From: Chalara sp. BL73
Taxonomy: Eukaryota; Ascomycota; Leotiomycetes; Helotiales
Assembly (NCBI GenBank): GCA_918026815.1
Contig: CAKJVC010000010.1
Coordinates: 746,501-810,500 of the forward strand
DNA: 64,000 nt
Direction: 5' to 3'
Shown one piece after another: positions 56,602-64,000 of the stretch; within the stretch, counting starts at the first letter, position 1; every line of letters starts with the position of its first letter. The notes under the pieces are model-generated. The model was not told the origin of the DNA and did no database searches. It worked only from the letters and a program-made list of their open reading frames with translations. Made by a program: the position numbers and the translations under genes.

Positions 56602-58437
56602 TTAGCGTTTCCCCTTCGAGTCTTCCACAATCCGCTCCATCATTCCTAATAATGCCTCTTCTCTATACCTCCTCGTAACAAGCTGCAGGCTTACAGGTGC
56701 ATCACGATACTTCTCTGGCCCATTCTCACCAAAGTAATTTGCATACTGTGCATCTTCTTCGCCCATCAATCCCTGCGCCCTCGGGTATTCTGCAAAAGTA
56801 TCGCCGTTCTCGACCTTTCCCACAGGGAAGATCGCAGCGCTGTAATCCAAAATATTGAACACCGAACTGTATCCCCAATACGTACTTTCACCATGAGCAC
56901 TGGCCACACTCGCGTTCGCTGGGCACAGCAGGACATCAATCTCCGATTCATTCCACTGATGGGCATACGCGGCCTGCAAGGCATTACGTAGCATATTCAG
57001 CTTCCAAGTTTCGGCTGCTGAATATGGTGTTGAGTCAGCACGATCGAGAATCCACTGCATGAGAGGGGATGCCGATTCGTTTCCAGCACTCATGATATCT
57101 TTGTATTCGGCACCGCCGTCGAGGAAATACATCTTGTCGATGCAGCTCGTGAGATCACGATGAAGTTCAGATTTCCAAGGGATGATGATGTGGCCGGCCC
57201 CTTCAAGGGAGGCGACTGTTCTGCGGAGGCCGCGGATGATAGAGGGATGGGGATGAACAATGCCATCGTGGTAGATCACGCCTATGCGAAGCGTCTTCGG
57301 TGTGCTGATGGAAGATTTCCAGGGCATTTCTACAAGCGAAGGCTCATACAGCCATGGTTCAGAGTCCAGAGCTACTTTGCAGAATAGTCTCATATCTTCC
57401 AAGCAAGTAGCTATGGGTCCCACACAGCCTATAATGTTTTCCATCCCTCCATGAGCGCCACTGAGACCACCGTGAGGTAATCTTGCAACACTTGGTTTCA
57501 GTCCATAAAGCCCACAAAATGCAGCTGGGACTCTGATCGATCCCCCTAATATAGAATTTAGATTTGATTCCATGTGGTGATTACAATGACATACCAATGT
57601 CTGTACCTATGCCGAGGAGACTACCTCGCATTGCAATTAGTGCAGATTCGCCACCTGAGCTTCCTCCCGGGGTAAGATTCGTATTGTACGGATTTTTTGT
57701 GGTTCCATAAAGATTGCTCTCCGTCTCAAGAGCCTAGGCAAATGTGAGTACTAGCGTTAAGACAGAAGCAAGGAGGCTTACCATTAGTCCCTGCGGATTC
57801 GTCGTTTTGACATGAAAGACAGCACCGGCATCTCTCAGGACTTTGACTATAAGAGAGTCTACCGGGCTTACCTCATCTGCCCATGCAATAAACCCAGAAG
57901 TTGCGGGTGTGCCTTCAAGAAACACATGCTCCTTCACTGAAATGGGTAGTCCGTGGAGCGGACCTTTCGGTTTGCCATGAAAAGCCATATACTCGTCCAG
58001 CTCCGCTGCAGCTGAAAGTGCTTCTTCATACATTATTAAAGCTAGGCAATTCGTCTATGCTATAATGTTAGCAAGGGCTATTGTACGGCTCTAAGTTCTC
58101 TCACAGCTTGATGGGCGATTGCGGAACTTTTGCAGAAGGCAATCGTTACCTCCACTGCGGTATATAACTTGTCTCGGATTGCTTCCAAGAGGTCTGTAGC
58201 CGATAGGCTAACTATTGAGAGTTCTCGTTGGGTGAGTATGCCACATGTTTGTACAAGATTTGATAAGTTTTCGGATTTGAGAAGTTCTGGCGAGATGGTA
58301 TAGTGTGAAGGAATCTTGGAAGAGATTTCATCTCGTCTTCGGGCGGCCACATTTTTCCAGTCTGGCAGGATATGTGGCTTGGATATCGTTGGGATCCTCA
58401 ACCCTTTTTTTTTCGTTTCGAGTGATGTGACTGTCAT
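56602..58437 (-). CDS. Amidase (amidase-signature family, acetamidase type)
   Basis: An amidase-signature hydrolase that releases ammonia and a carboxylate from amides. Four exons, 58437-58105, 58054-57782, 57733-57595 and 57545-56602, encode 562 aa; the introns are 48-50 nt. The Ser-cisSer-Lys triad is complete: K152 in LPISVKEH, S227 in [10 protein letters not shown] and S251 in [12 protein letters not shown]. The spacing of 24 between the two serines equals that of mammalian FAAH. The N-terminal about 100 residues (ending [20 protein letters not shown]) are the helical lead seen in fungal acetamidases such as AmdS; the total length is also like AmdS. No signal peptide, so it is cytosolic. 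The substrate (acetamide or a longer amide) cannot be read. A Zn(II)2Cys6 regulator gene ends 342 bp upstream on the same strand. Confidence 0.9.
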
Positions 58438-58779
58438 TTCGATGATGATGAATCTTCCCTGAGACGCTGAAAACCTAATTGGAAACAGTGAGGACCCTTA
58501 GAAATCAGCTCCAGATATCCAAGCGACTTGTAGTGGTCCATGAAGGTTTGAATTAAGAATTGTATGACTTTTATCAGGGCTTTCAGAAGCTTTAGGAAAG
58601 GTACTAGCTTCTGCCAAGCGGAAGGTCTGCGAATCCCACACTGTCATTGCATCCCACTTTCTCAGTACACTCGTCTCCACTTGCCTAAATCTTGGACTTG
58701 GGAAGGCTTTGTACGACTCCGTAATTTTACCCAGCATCCAAATTTCGGGAATTGTTGACCATCACCTAGCTCTGATTCT
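58438..58779. other. Short region between the regulator and amidase genes
   Basis: 342 bp, containing the amidase promoter and the regulator's 3' UTR. The small minus-strand frame 58498-58737 has no recognisable content. Confidence 0.5.
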
Positions 58780-60695
58780 TCAGACTAGCAGAACACATAT
58801 CCCGAGATTCTGGATACAGCTTCCGCAATCTATCAATCGCCCTTGTCGCTTTTGCATTTCCCAAGAATTTTGTAGGATTTCCATAGCTTTTATCGAGTTT
58901 CCAAAAGTTCGCGCATCTTGGACAGCTCCTGTTGCTTTGCTTCTGAAGAATTCTTGATCTTGCGTCGATGAAGCCATACAACCAGCAACGCAAAGTGGCC
59001 ATATCATTCCCCTCACCATTCGAGGATCGGGTATCATGCTCATTGCGTTAATGGCATCTCGTAAGGGATCTTGAATATGAAACACAGTTGGATGTGTAGT
59101 AACGACTGTTTGGAGATATATGACTGCTGCACAGGCGAAAACATGCGTTACCACCAATGTAACGTAGTGCTTGTAGATATCCATCAGATAATGCGGTGGG
59201 GCTCCGGAGTACTCGTTGTGGAATTGAGCAAGCCGACGGTGTATCTGGGAGTTTCTGAAGTCTAGCCGCCGCTGGATATCCTTTGCGGCTATGGCAAGCT
59301 GATGCATATCAATAGTCTCGGCATTAAACATCGCTGATAAATGCGCTATCTCGCCAATTATGAGCATCACCCAATTCTGACACCCCATAATCTGGTCTAA
59401 ATGTATCCCATAATCGTCATCAAATTCCCCAAGGCGTTCGGGTAAGCAAAGAAGATACTTGTGTTGGTCAACCAGATGTGGAGATGATCCAGTGGAAATG
59501 CAGGCAATAATATCAAACCATATTATTGCGGATGTGAAAAACTCAAGCGCTCCAACGTCAATAGCACCAACATTTCTGTCTTTGTCCTTTTCGATTATAT
59601 CACATCGAGAGATACCTTCTTGCAACTTCCGTTCTTGGCTTGAATGTAGGTCTAGAATTAATCTTGCGGCTGCTCCTAGGTGGACTTGCCACTTTCCGGT
59701 TCCCCCATTGAAAAGCTGCCCTAGTTAGCCATAGAGAAGTTCCTGGACAAGACAAGAACTGTGTCATACCTCAAAAGATATCAATTGCACCATACAAGCA
59801 AGTATCTGAACATTGCCATCGAATGCCCCTTCTCTGGCGGTATTCAGATTTTGAGCATGGATGAAAAGCTGCAGCTCTTCTAGAGTGAGGTTGTGGTGTC
59901 GCTCAAGTTCGTGGAGATAACCAATCTGGGCTTGATCTACTTGACTCTGTGAGATCAAAGACTGCCAGTGGAACGCACTGAGGCTCATAGCAGCATGAAA
60001 TAGTGGTTTTGTACGATTCAAGAGGGACAAAAGCCAACCTCGTCCTCCCGTCGAAATGGAAGGGGCAAAGAATCGAAATTGGGTGTAAAACACATTGTCA
60101 AGATAGTGCATCATCAAGTTTGCCTCACTGCCACCTAGTCTTTTGGACTTTTTGACGTCATCTGGGATTTCCGAGTTTGTGTCCGTGTAAGATGGATCAC
60201 CATTAGACTCAGAGTTCCCTACCCTCGATATATCTTTATGAGGTTCAGCGCGCGAAAGTGTTCGTGAATGACTTTTGACTTGACGAACTCTTTCTCTATG
60301 AGCTGCTCGTTTATGACTGGCAGCAGCTCCGACTAATATTTTGATGCGTTCGAGTTGTTCTTTGCCTAGAGTTGTATCTTCAATCCATTTTGGTTTCGTA
60401 CCATAATGACACTCAATGCTGACTGAAGCGCATCGCTGGCATCCGGGTCTCACTTCGTCACATTCTAGGGGGAAAGGGATGTCAGAGAGTCTCTATGTCA
60501 AAATAATATACTACATTTTTTAAAGCCTTCAAGATGCTTACTCTTCTTGCGTAGTCGGCAGGTCCAGCAACCTTTGGTGCTCCTGACGGGAAGATGAGGC
60601 GGTTCGGGACTAGATTGCACAAGAGGCTGTTCCATTTCTCTTTCCAACCCAACAAACAGACTTTTAGGTTTATTGAAGCCCCTGGAATGCATCAT
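58780..60695 (-). CDS. Zn(II)2Cys6 transcription factor with Fungal_trans_2-type regulatory domain
   Basis: A fungal binuclear-cluster transcription factor. Three exons, 60695-60542, 60464-59770 and 59715-58780, encode 594 aa; the introns are 77 and 54 nt. The zinc cluster is split by the first intron and reads C-x2-C-x6-C-x6-C-x2-C-x6-C (GCWTCRLRKKKCDEVRPGCQ and on). The acceptor at 59716 was placed so that ISFELFNGGTGKWQVHLGAA is continuous, a mark of the Fungal_trans_2 regulatory domain. The C-terminus SCIQNLGICVLLV is also typical of the family end. The start is uncertain: ATG at 60695 or 60692 is used, but 60635 (MEQPLVQ) has a good context and lies closer to the zinc cluster. The next gene on the same strand is the amidase, a plausible but untested target. 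Confidence 0.85.
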
Positions 60696-63262
60696 CCTAA
60701 GACGAAGCCATTGGGCATGTGGAGGCGGCTGTTCGAACTCATGTAACGGGAGCAAAGCCTGTCACGAAATTTCGGCCCGGGTTTTTACCCGAATATGCTT
60801 AACAAGAGTAGCTAGGCGGTCGAATGCACATCCATTAACAATATCACAAGATAAAATACATCTCAATGTATTAGGAAAAATGTTTGGGAGAATGGTCACG
60901 AAAGTGGGGTTGTGCCAAGAACATGGTTTTCCTTTTATTGGTCTGGACCTGGGCAGGCAAGTGGAGACTGACCTCCGTCGTCTCTAATTGCACAGCATCT
61001 CCATACAAAAGCAGGTTCAGGTAAGACAGCAATAAGTAGTCTTTACGATACGCAAATACCTCAGCAAGAACGAATACAAGATATATTGGTCAACTGACTC
61101 AGCCGAAATCAAAATTACTGGCATTGCTTGACAGTGCTAAACCAACCCTTAACTTTCCATTTGGGAGATTTAAAATAGGACTCATGTTCTATTCTACCTT
61201 GTTGATGGTTACATTGGCCATCTTGAGCTGCAGTTGCGTTTCAGTCTTTTGATTGTGTGTGCAAACAGTCTTTAAGGTTTAGAACCAGTCTCCTTGCTGT
61301 GGGCTCAAGAGATTCAGCGTGGTTAGATGTAGGTATCTTGGAACTTCCCTCGGCTTCACGGACGCATATCCCAAGTGAGAGGCTTATCTGGTAGGATCCA
61401 GGCGCAATTTAGGATTCATCTTGATGACTCTATTGAAATTTTAGTCGGAACAGCTTGCTAACAGTGGAAAGATCGAACCGAGTCGTGATGTTAAACAGTA
61501 TAGACTCTTTAATGACTTGGGATATGCGAGGTTTGATCTGAATAAGTTCCGCGTGCTTTTCTATGTGCAGGTTGTTGATGCGACAATAAAGAGGTTCTTG
61601 TTGATTAGCTGAATCCGTCAAACCGTAATCGAGCTGTATTTGCTATGATATGGCTGCCTACCTCTGGGAAATCAGAGCACAGCGGACTGGAGTTTGTCAG
61701 CCCTAGTAATCAGCATCAAATATAGCCAGAAATCTCTGATTTTGTGAAGGAGTTCCCGGTGGCTCAGGCATAGGCACGGTAAAGTGTAATGGCACCTCGC
61801 ATTCAAGCCAGGTGACGCTAAACCATTTGTGGATGTTCTACGAGAATACGGCTTCTATCATAAATTTTATGCATTCCCAAAGCTGGCGGGGATCCACAGG
61901 GCGGTCAGAAGGCTTCCAGATGACAGTGAAGTGCTAGGCCCCGCAGACCATGCATTCAGACCCCATTATGTGTTCTGACCGGGAACACATGAAGGACAGC
62001 GTAGAGGAACTCAACCAATATTCTTTACATCTCGAGGATTAGAGCAAAGCAGGTACAACCAGCTTGCTGTTTCAAATCAGCTGCTCCGGTTAAAAAGCTA
62101 AAGCTAAATGGAGATTCTAAGGTTGTAAGTTTCCATTTTTGATCTAAACGCAGAAGCTCATCGCAGCAAGGTCCTTTTGTCGCAGACACCAGGTTGCCCA
62201 TCCCCTTCGGTTGACATATAATAGATAATACGACGCCGTTATAAAGTACAAGGAGGAACGCAGAAGGTTTCAATAGCTCAATAATTCTAGTTTAAAGGGT
62301 TTATGGGCAGGTAAATTCTGCAAGCTGCTGGACACAATGCTAATTGGTGCCGAAGCATACTACGCTGGCTTATTCTTCAAATTGCACAGCACCTTACATT
62401 CAAGCGTATTTTCAAGATGGAACACCTTCGAGCCCAGGCACCCTATGCAAGGCAAATATCTCTCCATTTGACGACATACAAGAAAGCATTGGCGCCAGCG
62501 AGTAAGCACACAAAAGGTCACAGAAGCTTTTTAGTATCTCACGAACTTAGTAAATCCTGGTTCATCTATTAGACTATGTCGGTAAAGATAATGATTCGAG
62601 CAGTACATACTAATTCATTCATTCCTATGTTTATCCTCAGACCGCAGGTTGCAACGGCTTTGGTACTGATCTATCTTGCTCATAGTAACGAAATCACTTT
62701 CACAGTACCGACGTTAATCCCACATTATGATTGTAGTTCATTCATACATTCCCCGATGGCTCCAAATATCACAGCCAGTATTCTCCCTGCATCATAGCGC
62801 ATTACATCTATCCAAAGCAGCCGCTATTACTACCTCCTGAACATCCGGGGATAAGGACTACTCAAAATCTCACGATTATACAGTGAGCTTAGATACCGAT
62901 AATTTTCATTAGACTTCCGGATGTAGCGGCGTCTCGGATGCATTCATCCGATGGTTATGCGCAAGTCAAACTCAACCCACGATGGTGAGTTGGCACAATC
63001 ATTCCTGCAATCCAATAGCATTCAGGACTAAGCACAAGCTTCGTCAACATTCTCTTTCTAGATAAGGCCTTCTTCCAAAGCAAGCTTCCGGGTTAGAATC
63101 ATGTTGTCTCTCACTTGTTAAACATGGCATTGGCATGAGCAAGACCCCACTTTTAATCGTTGCTCGCTTCCACCTGCCTGTGGAAATGACTGGGTGGATT
63201 AGTTGAAGCAGTCCCAACAATAAGACGTTCCTCCGTGCCACTCTACGACCAATATAGTCATC
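60696..63262. other. Intergenic region upstream of the siderophore transporter
   Basis: 2.6 kb between divergent genes: the regulator (minus) and the siderophore transporter (plus). It should hold both promoters. No supported gene. GATA cores (AGATAA at about 62223 and 62584, CGATAA at about 62897) occur upstream of the transporter, and fungal iron genes are repressed by the GATA factor SreA, but these short sites are expected by chance too. Confidence 0.45.
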
Positions 63263-64000
63263 ATGGCGATACTCAACTCAGTCACAGGGCGCTTCCGCTC
63301 GCCACCTGAACTTAAGGGGACCGATGTTACACCAGCGCCTGCACCGGCAAACAAGAAGGAAGATGTCGACGTGGAGGTCCAAAAGCCTAAATCACGAATT
63401 CTGGAGCGCGAACCTGGTGTTGCACGTGTTGAGGCACTTCAGGCGCTATGGGGAAAGAAGGGTAAATGGTTGGTGATCTCAGGTCTGGCCATGGTTATGA
63501 TCATGTAGTAAGTATTCCAAACAACTTTTCATCAAGGCATATCTGATCAAACAGTGAATTTGATAATACAACATTGTATATTTACCAAAACTACGCAACT
63601 TCAGACTTCAATGCACTGTCTCTTTTGGCTTCGCTCGGAACAGCAGGCTCCATTTTGTTCGCTGTTATCAAGCCACCTCTTGCCAAACTGTCCAATATCA
63701 TCGGTCGGGGAGAAACGTACTGCATTACTATTGCCTGTTACTTGCTGTCCTATATCCTCTGCGCGGCGGCGCCAAATATCAACGCATATGCAGCAGGCTA
63801 TATCTTCCATGTTCTCGGACAATCTGGCACTAATATCATGAACGACATTGTGATTTCCGATATCTCGACGGCCAGGCAAAGAGGACTTGCCATCGCCATA
63901 TCATTCTTTCCATTCTTGATTATTCCTTGGGTTTCAGCCTTCATCATCGATTCTGTGATTGAGGGAATTGGCTGGCGATGGGGTATTGGGATGCTTACCA
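63263..64000 (+). CDS. MFS siderophore-iron transporter (5' part; cut by window edge)
   Basis: The N-terminal part of a siderophore:H+ symporter of the MFS SIT/ARN group (MirB/Sit1-like), which imports ferric siderophores across the plasma membrane. Exon 1 is 63263-63507; exon 2 starts at 63555 and runs off the window, giving about 230 residues. The intron is 47 nt. The long hydrophilic N-terminus (ATG at 63263; VDVEVQKPKSRILEREPGV) leads to helix 1 (LVISGLAMVMIMYEFDNTT), then YIYQNYATSDFN, typical of the family. Further marks are IKPPLAKLSNIIGRGETY, ILCAAAPNINAYAAG and GQSGTNIMNDIVISDIST, followed by RGLAIAISFFPFLIIPWVS. No other iron-related gene is in the window. It cannot be judged whether the full gene is intact. 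Confidence 0.85.

Noticed and set aside
58766..59002. An alternative C-terminal frame for the Zn(II)2Cys6 regulator
   Set aside because: The chosen frame ends in GICVLLV, the normal end of Fungal_trans_2 proteins, so no further exon is needed.
1..64000. CRISPR arrays, rRNA operons or prokaryotic operon features
   Set aside because: None is present. The gene structure is eukaryotic throughout.

Overview
The window is nuclear DNA of a filamentous ascomycete (Pezizomycotina). Almost every gene has short spliceosomal introns (about 45-65 nt, GTRNGT donors, CTAAC/CTGAC-like branch sites). The gene set is typically fungal: HET, 2EXR, GPR1/FUN34/YaaH, Zn(II)2Cys6/Fungal_trans_2, COP9 signalosome and retromer Vps17. 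The class is probably Leotiomycetes, but that is inference from gene flavour only. I rebuilt exons by hand; every multi-exon model given here keeps one reading frame from start to stop.

Layout. 0-15 kb is mostly housekeeping: an unrecognised basic/serine-rich protein (-), COP9 signalosome subunit 6 (+), a zinc polyol dehydrogenase (-), retromer Vps17 (-), mitochondrial EF-G2/Mef2 (+) and a small leucine-zipper protein (+). 15-26 kb holds a HET-domain gene (-), a gene-poor 3.1 kb stretch, a ten-exon secreted GH3 beta-glucosidase (+) and a 2EXR-domain gene (+). 27-34 kb holds a DUF676 serine esterase (-) and an RBR-type E3 ubiquitin ligase with an Arg/Ser-rich N-terminus (-).

35-44 kb is the most interesting part. 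A dimethylsulfone-monooxygenase (SfnG)-like flavoenzyme (-) and an MDR oxidoreductase (-) stand next to a divergently transcribed GPR1/FUN34/YaaH membrane protein (+) and a DszC/SfnC-like acyl-CoA-dehydrogenase-fold flavin monooxygenase (+). Two FMN monooxygenases of the kinds that bacteria use to take sulfur from sulfones and related organosulfur compounds, side by side with a membrane protein and a reductase, suggest a fungal organosulfur-assimilation cluster. All four genes carry spliceosomal introns, so they are established fungal genes and not contamination. The function is inference.

45-50 kb is a sugar-utilisation pair: an MFS sugar porter and a GH43 glycosidase with no visible signal peptide, which fits import of oligosaccharides followed by cleavage in the cytosol. 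50-56.5 kb is gene-poor, with a short BTB-domain gene and a broken reading frame. 56.6-60.7 kb is an amidase preceded by a Zn(II)2Cys6 regulator on the same strand. The right edge cuts an MFS siderophore transporter.
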